A DNA stretch of 64,000 nt from positions 62,001 to 126,000 of the forward strand of contig QPMI01000057.1 in assembly GCA_004431415.1 (NCBI GenBank), written 5' to 3'. The translations under genes were made by a program, and so were the position numbers. Below, one piece after another: positions 11,010 to 22,551 of the stretch (position 1 is the first letter of the stretch; every line of letters starts with the position of its first letter). The notes below the pieces were generated by a model. It was not told where the DNA came from, did no database searches, and saw only the letters and a list, made by a program, of their open reading frames with translations. This DNA comes from Cyanophora paradoxa (taxonomy: Eukaryota; Glaucocystophyceae; Cyanophorales; Cyanophoraceae).

Positions 11010-12846
11010 CTAGTGGATTTGTTTGCTGTGGAGTTCGGTCCGATACTTCTCTGGCACACCAAGGTTAGCGAGCTCCTCCAGCTTCTTCTGCTTGATGCGT
11101 TCCAGCTTACTCCTTTCGAGGTCACGCTGAGCCCTAAGTTTATTGCCCTCCTCCAGGAACTCTTGCCTTTCCCGCCTACGCCTCTCTTCTCTCTCAGCGA
11201 TTTGGGTCTGTCCCGAAAATATCAACAAACAGCGAACGAAAAAGGACACCAAAAGACTGACCCGGAGAGCATCCTTGTTCTGCAAACGTCGCCGCTGCGC
11301 CTCTGTCTCTCGATGCTCTTCATCGGCTCTGTCAGCTGCTTGAACTTTGAGGATTCTCTCGAATTCCTCTCGCTGAGCTCTTGCCTCCTCAGCCAGCCTC
11401 TGTTCCTTCTCCAATCGCTGCGCCTGACGCGCTTCCGCCATCTCCGCTTGCATTCGAAGCTCTCTTTCTCTGTCCTCACGCTCCTTTCGCCGCCACTCCC
11501 GCTCCTTCTCTTCAATAGCGCGCTTCGCGCGGAGCGCATCTTCCTCTGCGCGAGTGTCCTGCGCCTTCTCCTGCATAGCCCGCAATCTCGCAACCTGGGA
11601 AACTGTGATGAGCACGGGTCGGTGGACATTTCATCAGGAAATCAAAATTCGAACCTCCCTCTCCTTCTCTGCACGCTTACGCTCCTCCTCTTCGGTCCTT
11701 TCCATCTCCTTTTTGTCCTTCTTCGCCAAATACTGTGCTATTCGCTTCTCCTCCTCTTTCTCTTGCTGTGCAAGGATTGCCTTCCGGCGAATTTGCTCTG
11801 CGTTCGCCGTAGCTACTTCTTCCAGGAGACGGCGGCCTTCCTCGCGCTGCTGGATCATCTTCTCCTTCTCGTCCTTCTTCAGCTGCTCAATGTTCGAAAG
11901 AATTTGCTGCCGCTCGATCTCCTGTAGCTCGAGCTGCTCTCGCTTTTTAGACGCAGGCGAGTCTAATCAGAAGATCTGTGAATGAATGCACCTGGTGTAG
12001 GCGCTCGCGCTCGCGCTCCGCGATTTGCTGGCGAATTACCTCCGCCCCTCGCCGCTGCTTCTCGGCTCGCTCAACTTCGCGCTCCTCATACATGCGAAGC
12101 GCCTTTAGGCGCTCAATTTCCATGATCCTGTCCAGGCGACTGTTCTCGACCTCTCGCTCCGAGGAGACGAGTTTCTGAGAGTTGGTTCAGCGGAGCAGCA
12201 CAATCGCTGTTGACGCAGAGGCACCTTCTCCTCGAGCTGGGCGTCGCGAATGGTGACACACTTCGCATACAGCATCATCTGGTTCATGTGCTTGACGTCG
12301 TCGAGCTCCTCGTCAAGCTGCGCTTGCGCTTTTCCGAGCTGAGCGGAAGTTAGCTACAGACATGAGCGGAAGCGGGATGCTGCGCTGACCAAGCTACTGG
12401 CCTCCTGCATCTGCTCCTTCTCGACATCTGAGGGCGGCGCGCTCTTCTTGGTCTCCTCTGCCAGCTTGAGCATACGTTCCTTTCTGAGCTTGCTCTCCAG
12501 CATGTGCTTCTCCTTCTCCTCTTCCACTTGCTTCTTCATAGCTAGCTCCTCCTCACGAGTCAGGACTCTGGCCATGCTCTGCGCAGCGCTCAGCGACTGC
12601 GACGAGCCAGGGCCCAGGACAGAACCGGACCTTGATTCTGCCGAGCTCCCGAGTGGACAGAATCGTCGCCTCCTCAGCGGCGCGATGCGTGCGCTTTGAA
12701 GTCTGAGCTGCTGACGGGCCCTCGGGAGGCAAAAGCGGCATGGTGTTGATCTTCCTGCTGCTGCCGAAGAGAGTCTCGTCGACGCTGTTCTTGGTGCCCC
12801 GCAGGCGTGCCGACGCCACGGGTGGTGTCTGCCTGCCGGCCGGCAT
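11010..12846 (-). CDS. CFAP45: CFAP45-like flagellar microtubule inner protein
   Basis: CFAP45 (CCDC19/NESG1) is a coiled-coil protein inside axonemal doublet microtubules. The product starts MPAGRQTPPVA at 12846 and quickly shows SVDETLFG, matching the conserved SVDESLFG of the family. It continues through an ELGRIK...VLTREEELAMKKQ segment, KCVTIRDAQLEEK near 12270-12230, and long Arg/Glu-rich helices. It closes with LRAMQEKAQDTRAEEDALRA, AKRAIEEKEREWRRKERE and KLEELANLGVPEKYR before the stop at 11010. There are about five introns. Expected length is about 500-550 residues, as in the family. The long Leu/Ser-rich plus-strand frames across this gene are antisense shadows of the heptad-rich coding sequence. 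It is divergent from the PP2A-A gene. It shows that the organism builds motile flagella. Confidence 0.92.
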
Positions 12847-13020
12847 AGCTGAAGTTCTTTCTATAAACAGGTAGTGCAAAGGTACCCGGGTGTAAGTTGT
12901 TCGGGTACCCCGCCACCCGTCGTCTTCGGCCAGCATGGGTGCGTGCCCCCCGCCGTTCGCTGAGGTGTCGGAGATGAGCTCTTGCGCCTGTGTTGCCTGT
13001 GATCTCTGCTGAGGGGGCGC

Positions 13021-15513
13021 TCCGCTCCAGAAGATCAGTCCGACGACAACCTCTATCCGATCGCAATACTCGTACGTATTCCACCTTGCGATTCACCATT
13101 CTGCGCTGACCGGGCCCGGCGTCGGGCCCTGCTCGTAGATTGACGAATTGAAAAATGGTGTGGCTGTGCCCGCGGGCAGTCTTCAGCACTGCTGACGAGC
13201 TCCTTCGCAGAGGACATGCAATTGCGCCTTAACTCCATTCGCCGCCTCAGCACTATTGCGCTGGCTCTGGGCGAGCAGCGCACACGAGACGAGCTGATTC
13301 CCTTTCTGAACGGTGAGCACGCATAATACGGCATATCTGATCGCTCTCAACCGTGAATTCGGCCAGAGTCTATCGATGATGAGGACGAAGTCTTGCTCGC
13401 TGTCGCCGAAGAACTCGGGAACTTTGTGCAGTATGTTGGCGGCCCTGCCTGCGCCCACGTGTTAATTCAGCCTCTGGAAACGCTTGCGACCGTCGAAGAG
13501 ACGGTTGTGCGTGACAAGGTAGGCCTGCCGGCGCGGACGTTCCTACGCGGTCCTGAGCTGCCTCGGGGACAGGCGGCAGAGTCCCTGAACAAGATTGCTG
13601 AGCAGCTTCCCAATGACGCACTCCTGGAGCATTTCATTCCGTTGGTAAAGCGGCTGGCGACTGGTGACTGGTTCACATCCAGGATCTCAGCGTGTGCCCT
13701 GTTTGCTGTCGCCTATGCGCGTGTTCCATCGAACGTCAAAGCGGAGATGAGGAAGTGCGCACAGAGTCGCCTCTTTTCTTTTTTCCGAGGCTTCGTCGGC
13801 GTCTAACGAGAGACAGGCTGTACGATCAACTGTGCCACGACGACACCCCCATGGTTCGGCGAGCAGCTTCCTCGAACCTCGGGGTGAACTGACTTGTCAA
13901 TGTAGCTTATACGCTAGCCCACTGTCGATCTTATTCCCTGTCGCAGAAATTCGCCGCAAAGCTGGAGAAGGAATTCTTGAATAAGGAAATCCTGCCCGTC
14001 TTTATGAGCCTGGCACAAGATGAGCAAGATTCTGTGAGGCTCCTTGCGGTGGAGAACTGTGCTGCGATTGGAAAACTGTTGCCGTCAGAGGAGAACACCA
14101 ACTACATCCTTCCTGTCATAAGGAATTTCTCTCAAGACAAGTCTTGGCGGGTCCGGTATATGGTAGCGGAACAGCTCATTGAGGTTTGTGTTCGCCGCAT
14201 TCATGTTCTTATGATTGCCAAGCTGAAGCGCCGCGTAGCTCTGTGAGGCCGTCGGCCCTGAGACTACAAAGACCGAGATGGTGGCGGCATACGTCCGCCT
14301 TTTGAAGGACACTGAAGCGGAGGTGAGGACTGCGGCTGCGTTCAAGGTGGCGGACTTCTGCAAGCGCATTTCCATTGACATCATTATCCGCCAAATGCAC
14401 CCTTGCATCTCCGATTTGGCATCGGACACGTCGAAGCATGTCCGGGGTAATTCGCCTTTTTTACGCAGTGTTTGTTTATCTTTGCTTGAAACTTTTTTTG
14501 CAGCCGCACTTGCGTCCGTGATAATGGGCATCGCGCCTGTTCTTGGCAGTGAGAAGACCATTGAAAAGCTTGTTCCGTTGTTCCTGCTACTTCTCAAAGA
14601 CGAGGTTCGTCATCTTAGAGCCTATCCCGCCAACGCTGCTCGTTCACGCCCTGCAGGACCCAGAAGTCCGTCTCAACATCATCTCCAAGCTGGATGCCGC
14701 AAATCTCGACCTGACCCAGCTTTCTTCTTCTCTGCTGCCTGCTATAATGGAGCTAGCGGAGGACAAGCAATGGCGTGTCAGGTTGGCCATCATAGAGTAC
14801 ATTCCACTGCTTGCGAAACAACTTGTTCGTTTCTTGGATTCTGTATTCTGGCTTCGAGCTAACAGAAGTGGGCAGGGTGTCGAATTCTTTGACGAGAAGC
14901 TCGGCAACCTTTGCATGTCGTGGCTTGGAGACACAGTGTACTCCATTCGTGAGGCGGCAACGAGTAACGTCAAGCGTCTCACTGAAGTTTTTGGAGTCGA
15001 GTGGTCCCGTCAGCACATCATCCCCAAGGTCGGCTCTGTTCTTGCCTGTGCCCTCTGACCCGCCTGTCTGTTCTGACCGGGCATACTGTTCTGTAGGTCC
15101 TGAAGTATCAAGACAACTCCAACTACTTGTACAGGATGACAGTTCTGTTTGCGATAACAGTACGCTTGCTTCGCACCGGCACAGTGAGTGCTCTCATGAT
15201 GAGCTCTTTCAGGTTCTTGCCCCCGTAGTTGGGCAGGAGGTGATCGTTCAGGACTTCCTGCCACTTGTTTCCAAACTTGCAAGGACAGATGCTGTTCCAA
15301 ACATCAAGTTCAACGCTGCCAAGTGCTTCCAGACAATCATTCCTTTGCTTGACGCATCCGTACGTGCTCTTCTCGATTTCTTGCCTTTTCTGACCGTTTT
15401 TGTCCGTGTAGATTGTGCAGCGAGAGGTGAAGCCAGTGCTCATGCATTTGGCGGAGGACCAGGATCGGGATGTGAAGTTTTTTGCGAGCCAGGCGTTGGT
15501 AATGATTCGTTAG
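13021..15513 (+). CDS. PP2A 65 kDa scaffold subunit A (PR65, HEAT repeats)
   Basis: Scaffold of the protein phosphatase 2A holoenzyme, holding the catalytic C and regulatory B subunits. The first recognisable exon, at 13021-13071, gives [14 protein letters not shown]; the initiator methionine lies upstream and was not identified. Further exons follow PR65 in order: [19 protein letters not shown] near 13215; [20 protein letters not shown] near 13380; [12 protein letters not shown] near 13485; [18 protein letters not shown] near 13640; [10 protein letters not shown] near 13840; [19 protein letters not shown] near 14010; [30 protein letters not shown] near 14660; [18 protein letters not shown] near 14755; [19 protein letters not shown] near 14880; and [20 protein letters not shown], with the stop at 15511-15513. 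All 15 HEAT repeats appear to be present in about 12 exons with short GT-AG introns. The identification is secure. Confidence 0.93.
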
Positions 15514-15606
15514 GGTTGTTTTGATTAGGGAAATTTGGGTGTGGCTCGTCATGCTTTGGTGAGCACGCCTGAACGTATTGAGGGTGGAATTGTCGCATGC
15601 ACTCCA

Positions 15607-15647
15607 ACTAGGATGTGTCCTTTGCAATCCACTTGGGGCCACTAGTC
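15607..15647 (-). repeat. Outer inverted block, left copy
   Basis: The reverse complement (ACTAGTGGCCCCAAGTGGAT, then TGCAAAGGACACATCCTAGT) matches 19896-19938 with few differences. It flanks the cyclophilin palindrome, but on this side it is separated from the arm by about 1.25 kb. Confidence 0.75.
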
Positions 15648-16261
15648 AGACTTGGGTACCTTAGTTGCTTGCAACTAAGGACCCAACGTTGACCCTTGCA
15701 AACGCACAATCGTGTTTTCCGGGCAATCCAGCGACCGCGCCGGCATGTTTCCTTGCAGCAAAGCGCATCCGCTTTATAAGCTAGCGCGAGGGCAGGTAGA
15801 CTGGTTGCCAAGATCGCAAGGTTCCCATACAAACATGCAATCGCCTCCTGCTCCTCAGGGAGCGCGCGCGCGGTTCCGGTTTTCAAACCAGTTACAGGGT
15901 GCATCGAAGCGGGCAAGATGGCATGCTCAGCAGCATGGCGTTAAGGTGCGAGCCATTCTTGGAGCTGGCCGTAGCCGTCACCAGGGAACATGTACCCCAA
16001 AGTCGGCTCTATAAGTTCCGAACTTCGGAATTCGAAAAGCTTGCAAACAGAGATAGGCGCACAGTGCGCACTCACGCAACCGTGCTCTCTGAAACCCAAG
16101 TCTGTACTGCCCCCCGGGGGCAGGAATAGTTATTATACAAGCGAGTCCCTGCGGAGTAGGAGTGGCCTTAAGCTTGGGTCTTGGGGTTTCAAGACGTGAG
16201 GGTGGCTGCTCTTTGTTTTAAAACGGGGTCCCGCAACCGCGCGCGGTTACTGTTGAGAGGA

Positions 16262-16500
16262 CTATGCCGCCTATATATATAGCTAGAATCTTCTAGCTTG
16301 GTCTAGCTAGCGCCAGCGATAGCTATAGCTATGTAGTAGCGGCGCCTGCTGGCGCCGGCGGCGCGCCTATAGCTAGGCCTGGCGCGGCCGGCGCGCGCCG
16401 GCGTCCGACGGTCGCGGCGATCGATCGCGATCACGTGACTCACGTCGGCGCCGGAGCGATAGCGCTAGCGCTCGATCGATCGTTGATCGCGATCGTTTAT
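16262..16500. repeat. Dense tract of short palindromes
   Basis: Back-to-back self-complementary words: TATATATA, CTAGCTAG, AGCTATAGCT, GGCGCC, GGCGCGCC, GGCCGGCGCGCGCCGGC, CGATCGATCG, GATCGCGATC, CACGTG and AGCGCTAGCGCT. No coding potential is seen. Confidence 0.7.
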
Positions 16501-16895
16501 TTGCGAAGCGCCGCGCGGCGATTCTGCCGGCGAAGCGCCTAGTACTAGTGACTCCAGCCTTCCACTGGCCAGCCGGGTACAGAGGCTCTTTGCAATTTCC
16601 ATCGGCGAAGGGCCGGGAAGCAAGCTGGAACCAATGACAATCGCGCTTGTCCGTGAATGGGTGAATTGACTTTTTGTGCCAATGGCGATCGGGCTTAACG
16701 CGAACAATTTCGTTCGTACGTGCTGTTAGTGCTTGTTAGAGGTGTCACATTTGAAAAGTAGCTCCGCCATCGTGCTCCCTAGGGTCGAAAATGGGTACCT
16801 AGGTCTAAAAATTTTGTCTATAAAATCAAGTTGAAGTTTGCCACAAGCTAAGATAGGCACAGACCTAAGGGCCTCTCCTTTCCCCAAGGCCGATA

Positions 16896-18316
16896 TCTGC
16901 GGCCTTGCGCGGCAGAACACTCCCAAAATACCTCCCATCTTGGAGTGGAACCGGCAGTCCTCGCTGTCTGCCTAACGTACCCCGCGACGAACCATGTCGA
17001 AGCCTCGCGTCTTCTTCGGTACGTGCCCGCCACTGTTCGCGTATGTCACCGATACCCTCCCGCAGATATGACGATCGGCGGGGCGCCGGCGGGCCGCATT
17101 GGTGCGCCGGGAAGTTTATCATTCACCGCGGCGGCGGCGAGTAATTCCGCTTAACGATCGACATCTTACTTCGTGATTCTCGATTGCAGTGATGGAGCTT
17201 CGCGCGGACGTCGTCGTGCGTCGCGCCTATCGCCTGCGCGTCATCTGCTGCTAACGAGCGATGTGTCGCCGCGCAGCCCAAGACGGCCGAAGTTCGAGGC
17301 CTGACCTTTTGAAGTCCTAGCCGTTCATTCACGCGCCTCGCAGAACTTCCGTGCTCTGTGCACTGGCGAGAAGGGTGCGCTTGCTGCCCTGTTGCTGCGC
17401 CCCCCGTTAAACATGCGCATTCAGGCTTTGGCTTCAAGGGGTCCATCTTCCACCGGTCCGTCCCGCGAGTGGCGCGTTTTTGCACTCGTCTGAAATTCCG
17501 CGCAGTGTCATTCCGGATGTAAGCGCTTTCTGCGGTGCCCAGTCTTTCTCGCTGACGCTTGCGCTTCCGTGTTTGTGTCGTTCGGCCACAGTTCATGTGC
17601 CAGGTGTGCCTATCCCGTTCAAGCATCGAGTGTCTTTTCTCAACTTAATCCGAACACCGGCAGGGTGGCGATTTCACTAACCACAACGGTGATTGCTCTG
17701 CAATAGATTTCTTTCTTCCTGTTTTCTCAAGGGCAGTGCGATCGTCTCCCGTTCTTGGCCTCCAGGCACCGGCGGCAAGGTCAGTTTGCTCTCGTTTTTC
17801 CTCTTCGACTTGCCAGTACTTACGTGTTGCAGTCGATCTACGGGGCCAAGTTTGCGGACGAAAAGTGCGCATGGAGATCTGTCCCCGTTCTCTGATCCTT
17901 TGCCGTGCACGAATCTTCCCCACAGCTTCACCCTCAAGCACACTGGTCCCGGCATCCTGTCTATGGCGAATGCTGGTGCATCTATGTACTCATGCTCCGT
18001 TCGCACTTGCATGCTTAATTCTTCCCAGGTCCGAACACGAACGGCAGCCAGTTCTTCATTTGCACCGCGAAGACGGCTTGGCTCGATGGCAAGCACGTGG
18101 TGTTCGGCTCTGTTGTCGAGGGCATGGACGTCGTCAAGGCGTGCGAGGCTGTTGGCTCGCAGTCCGGCAAGACCGCGAAGGAGGTCAAGGTGGCCGACTG
18201 TGGCCAGCTGTAGAGAGGATGTGCTTTGTGGCCAGCTGTAGGCACAGTTGTGCTCTTATTGTAAATGTGACTCTGTGCACGTGTGAAGGCACAGTGTTTT
18301 GTTCGGAATCTGCTGT
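16896..18316 (+). repeat. Large inverted repeat, left arm
   Basis: About 1.42 kb, nearly identical in reverse complement to 18478-19895. It holds a whole cyclophilin gene and its flanks. The outer junction is sharp at TCTGCGGCC (16896). The inner junction is near GTTTTGTTCGGAATCTGCTG, where the arms begin to diverge. Confidence 0.93.
16994..18213 (+). CDS. Cyclophilin A-type peptidyl-prolyl isomerase, left copy
   Basis: Catalyses cis-trans isomerisation of Xaa-Pro bonds; no leader is seen, so it is probably cytosolic. The start MSKPRVFF at 16994 is followed by [62 protein letters not shown] and [17 protein letters not shown]. It ends [38 protein letters not shown] and VADCGQL, stopping at 18211-18213. 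Catalytic Arg (SIFHR), the QFF motif and the Trp of the cyclosporin site (TAWLDG) are all present. The roughly 165-residue protein is cut into about ten small exons over 1,220 bases. A second copy of identical span lies in inverse orientation to the right. Confidence 0.93.
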
Positions 18317-18477
18317 CACAGTGTAGCGAAGCAAGATTGCGATCTCATGGCCCTGCGGCACACTGTTTTGATCCAACGAAGCCCTGCTTGTCCCATTTTA
18401 TCTCCATCATGAATTCATGTTGGATTGGAGCTGTGTTTGTGGCGTTCGGTCGCACTGTGACAGTTCATATAGCCACA
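18317..18477. other. Spacer of the palindrome
   Basis: About 160 bases between the arms and unique to the centre. GCTGTCACAGTG at 18311 and CACTGTGACAG at 18453 are inverted partners, so the original dyad extends a little into the spacer, interrupted by small insertions. Confidence 0.7.
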
Positions 18478-19895
18478 GCACATTCCAAACAAAACACTGT
18501 GCCTTCACACGTGCACAGAGTCACATTTACAATAAGAGCACAACTGTGCCTACAGCTGGCCACAAAGCACATCCTCTCTACAGCTGGCCACAGTCGGCAA
18601 CCTTGACCTCCTTCGCGGTCTTGCCGGACTGCGAGCCAACAGCCTCGCACGCCTTGACGACGTCCATGCCCTCGACAACAGAGCCGAACACCACGTGCTT
18701 GCCATCGAGCCAAGCCGTCTTCGCGGTGCAAATGAAGAACTGGCTGCCGTTCGTGTTCGGACCTGGGAAGAATTAAGCATGCAAGTGCGAACGGAGCATG
18801 AGTACATAGATGCACCAGCATTCGCCATAGACAGGATGCCGGGACCAGTGTGCTTGAGGGTGAAGCTGTGGGGAAGATTCGTGCACGGCAAAGGATCAGA
18901 GAACGGGGACAGATCTCCATGCGCACTTTTCGTCCGCGAACTTGGCCCCGTAGATCGACTGCAACACGTAAGTACTGGCAAGTCGAAGAGGAAAAACGAG
19001 AGCAAACTGACCTTGCCGCCGGTGCCTGGAGGCCAAGAACGGGAGACGATCGCACTGCCCTTGAGAAAACAGGAAGAAAGAAATCTATTGCAGAGCAATC
19101 ACCGTTGTGGTTAGTGAAATCGCCACCCTGCCGGTGTTCGGATTAAGTTGAGAAAAGACACTCGATGCTTGAACGGGATAGGCACACCTGGCACATGAAC
19201 TGTGGCCGAACGACACAAACACGGAAGCGCAAGCGTCAGCGAGAAAGACTGGGCACCGCAGAAAGCGCTTACATCCGGAATGACACTGCGCGGAATTTCA
19301 GACGAGTGCAAAAACGCGCCACTCGCGGGACGGACCGGTGGAAGATGGACCCCTTGAAGCCAAAGCCTGAATGCGCATGTTTAACGGGGGGCGCAGCAAC
19401 AGGGCAGCAAGCGCACCCTTCTCGCCAGTGCACAGAGCACGGAAGTTCTGCGAGGCGCGTGAATGAACGGCTAGGACTTCAAAAGGTCAGGCCTCGAACT
19501 TCGGCCGTCTTGGGCTGCGCGGCGACACATCGCTCGTTAGCAGCAGATGACGCGCAGGCGATAGGCGCGACGCACGACGACGTCCGCGCGAAGCTCCATC
19601 ACTGCAATCGAGAATCACGAAGTAAGATGTCGATCGTTAAGCGGAATTACTCGCCGCCGCCGCGGTGAATGATAAACTTCCCGGCGCACCAATGCGGCCC
19701 GCCGGCGCCCCGCCGATCGTCATATCTGCGGGAGGGTATCGGTGACATACGCGAACAGTGGCGGGCACGTACCGAAGAAGACGCGAGGCTTCGACATGGT
19801 TCGTCGCGGGGTACGTTAGGCAGACAGCGAGGACTGCCGGTTCCACTCCAAGATGGGAGGTATTTTAGGAGTGTTCTGCCGCGCGGGGCCGCAGA
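18478..19895 (-). repeat. Large inverted repeat, right arm
   Basis: Reverse complement of 16896-18316 with only a handful of substitutions. The outer limit is at GGCCGCAGA (19895). It is followed directly by a 41-base block that also occurs inverted at 15607-15647. Confidence 0.93.
18578..19797 (-). CDS. Cyclophilin A-type peptidyl-prolyl isomerase, right copy
   Basis: Mirror image of the left gene: start at 19797, stop at 18578-18580, the same 1,220-base span and the same exon layout. I found two coding differences, both silent: the Phe codon of AKFADE (TTT left, TTC here) and the Val of KVADCGQL (GTG left, GTT here). Introns are almost identical too. Both copies therefore look intact and could make the same protein. 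The two genes converge, with 3' ends about 365 bases apart. Confidence 0.92.
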
Positions 19896-19938
19896 CTAGT
19901 TGCCCCAATTGCAAGTGGATTGCAAAGGACACATCCTA
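19896..19938 (+). repeat. Outer inverted block, right copy
   Basis: ACTAGTTGCCCCAATTGCAA, then GTGGATTGCAAAGGACACAT, abutting the right arm of the palindrome. It is the inverse of 15607-15647. Confidence 0.75.
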
Positions 19939-20462
19939 GTACCTTTAACTGAACGATATCATGTGCACGCGTACGTGGACTGATCATGACCGGTACCATG
20001 CAGTGTTTGGCCATATGCATGGTGGTTCAATTGCAAAACTTAAAGTATCTATAAGAGATATACGTATATATACGTACACGTATACGTACGCGGGCACAAG
20101 TGACATTGAACCAGCGCTAGCTTGACAAGGGTAGTGACGTCGACGGTGCAAACGCCTATACAGTCTACACGTGCACAGCATGCATGCATATGCAGGCCTA
20201 GGGCCGGGCCCAGTGACGGCATGCAGCACGCATGCGCAGTGGAAGTCCCACACTTGGAAAAACAAAATCGTAGCTACCGCTATAGCCTGGGTGTTCAAAG
20301 GTTGCGACCTGAATTCTTGTCCAAATGCCTAATTCTTGCCCGGCTCCAAGTGCTAGGAATTCAATGATTGCTTAGTTCAAGGCGTTCAGTGATCATTTCA
20401 CACTGGCATGCTTAATTTTACACTGGCTCCAAAAGTGTGTTAGGCGAGAGGAGCATTTTTTC
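19939..20462. other. Intergenic, microsatellite
   Basis: No gene. It contains a TACGTA-type alternating tract near 20055-20095. A CATTTGGACAAG word in minus orientation near 20319-20329 is about 133 bases past the Myb gene stop and in its sense direction. Confidence 0.5.
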
Positions 20463-22200
20463 TCAGGCGAGAGGCCTTGTCTTTTGGTGCTGAAACCAGG
20501 TCCTGGCGAAAAAAAGGTTCTTTTGGATGAAATGGCGAAAAATCACAGAATAAAGCAACGCCACCTTGAATGATCTGTCTTTCTCTGTGTGGTCTCCTTC
20601 CCCCATTCTTGCTTTTTTTATCCTTCTTCTCTTGTTTGTTATTTCTCCATGTTCATCAGATTCTCCTGCAGTTGCATCTTTCCTTCTCTTCTTTTGCACT
20701 TGATCTTGGCCTGCATCGATATCGGATCCATCTACTTCTTCCTGTTTACTCTGTGCAATTGCTTTTTGCATTTCTCGCCATTCATCCTGTCTCCTGGAAA
20801 TTTTCAATGTTAAGAGAAATCACATGATGTGCCATTTTCCGTACCGTTGCCACTCATTCTTTGCCTTTTCCGCTTTAAGTTGCAGCCGATTAACGACGTC
20901 TTCGAGAGAAAAGGTTTCTCCACTGTGGGACAGTGGTTAAAATCGGTATCGAATCGCTAGGCCGAAGGAAGAAACGGACCCCGGAATGATCTTTCTCAAC
21001 CGCTTGAAACGGCTCTGTGCTTGCCAGTTTTTCCTGGATGGAATCGTTCGCCACAAGAGCAAGATTGGCACGAACATTGCACAAACCACTTCGGTCCGAA
21101 ACCATGCCAATTCAGATCAGCCTCCTCTTCTGCACCACTGGTGAGCTGGGCTTGCATCCTGTGAAACAGATCATTCCAGATGCTAGAAACAGAAAGTTGA
21201 ATGGACACGTCGCACACTTTTCCAGGAGGTCAATGTCATCTTGCAGTGTCCATTCCATCTGCACGCTGTGTTTTGAAGGATCCAAGACAGCATACCTAAG
21301 CAGCTGTTAGGGTGCAAGTTGCAGAAAGTACGAATACTGCCTGCCATTGCTTGCGACATTGTGTACGGTCTCTGATCCCGCCCATCTGCTCACTAGTTAG
21401 GTGCACTTCATTTTCGTCTGTTGAGGTACCTGGTCTGCAATTGCATTCCACGAGATCCCAGCGTGATCATGCGAAGCGCCCAGACCGTGGTCTTCGCATC
21501 CTTGATTTGAAGACAACGCTCTTAGTTGCAGAGCCTAGACGACGTGAGCAGGAATTCTGATCCGAGTCTATCATCGAGTGGCATGGCGTGCCTGTTCGAC
21601 CAAACCCCGCAACAGCTGTTTCTCGTCGACTGACCATGGTCCTAAACAAAGAGGGTATAAGCAGTGTAAATGCGTAGTTCTCGAAACAGCGTACCAGCAC
21701 GCCTTGTGAATGCGTATTGCTCGTCACGCCACTTATCCCGGACGAGCTCAGGGTGCCTTCCCAACAAGTTGCCAATCCTTCTCCACTCGGGACCATGCTC
21801 AATTATGAGCCTGTTCTCTTGAATGAGTCGAGTACAAGATACGAAGTAGCATGTCTTTGTTACCTGCGCAGTGTTGCACACTCATCTGGAGTCCACTGTC
21901 CCTTTCGGGCGTCGTGCATAACAATCCTTCCAACATGGTCATAGCAGGCCTGGACGCTGCGATCCGGACATACTCGTGCTGCAACATCGATCTCAATTAA
22001 GACCAAAGGAAAGTGATTCGTCTGCCCTCACCAACTTCGACCCAGTCGATGGCAACACGATTCCTGCGTTTCCCAGGTTCGCGCCCCAATCTCAGAACCT
22101 CGTATGCCTGTGATAAGTCGTATCCATGCTCCTGCGCAAAATTCGGATCGACAGACAAGCGTTCAACGCATGTGCCGCACCAGCAGGTGCTGATCCAGCG
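20463..22200 (-). CDS. REB1/TTF1-like protein with several Myb/SANT repeats
   Basis: Likely nuclear DNA-binding protein of the TTF1/Reb1/DMTF1 type; these bind specific sites and act in rDNA or replication-fork termination. Minus-strand exons: FAQEHGYDLSQAYEVLRLG and KRRNRVAIDWVEVARVCP spliced to DRSVQACYDHVGRIVMHD near 22130-21900. Then come RKGQWTPDECATLRR and EHGPEWRRIGNLLGRHPELV near 21910-21740. Further Myb-like pieces are ISWNAIADQVPQQTKMKC near 21450, DRTQCRKQWQAVF near 21350 and MEWTLQDDIDLLEKV near 21250. The end is a Lys-rich coiled coil near 20900-20600 with KKRRKD and KRRRIKK signals. At least three Myb repeats are visible. The start is uncertain and may be upstream near 22230. 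The family is fairly secure; function is not assignable from sequence. Confidence 0.7.
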
Positions 22201-22551
22201 CCTCCTTCAGCGCGGAAGACTCACTATTTGAGAATCGCTGTGTCTTTTTGGTGGGGTGATCTCCGCTCGCCGTCAGCTTCAGCCGCGATTGACTCAGCTT
22301 CATTGCCGCGAGGTGCCGGAGCGACACAGTTGATCCAGCTCAGACCGCCTCTGAGCGCTCGCAGGCGCTGCCGCCCAGTGGTGTAGCTTGCACCGCTTGC
22401 GATACCTGGCCGGCTGGTGCCCGCTACCCCTTGGTTCGGCTGCCGCTCACCTGAGCGGTAGGGGAGGAAATTTTGGAAGCTCGAAAGCGGAAGAGGAAGC
22501 GTGAGGAAAGCAGCGTTCAAGTTTGCAGTTTGCGATTTGCCGCAGTGTGCG
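22201..22551. other. 5' flank of the Myb gene
   Basis: GC-rich sequence that may include the first exon and promoter of the Myb gene. No initiator could be fixed. Confidence 0.35.

Larger units (their letters stand above)
15514..16895. other. Intergenic region left of the cyclophilin palindrome
   Basis: No gene is supported. It contains a short perfect stem (CCTTAGTTGC-TT-GCAACTAAGG) near 15659-15680, a 41-base block shared in inverse with 19896-19938, and a tract of short palindromes at 16262-16500. Confidence 0.5.

Noticed and set aside
11013-11927. 304-codon plus-strand open frame, Leu/Ser-rich
   Set aside because: It is exactly antisense to the CFAP45 coiled-coil exons; Glu/Lys/Arg heptads produce long Leu/Phe/Ser antisense frames.
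16896-19895. Palindrome as terminal inverted repeats of a DNA transposon
   Set aside because: The arms are an ordinary intron-containing cyclophilin gene and no transposase lies between them; the spacer is only about 160 bases.
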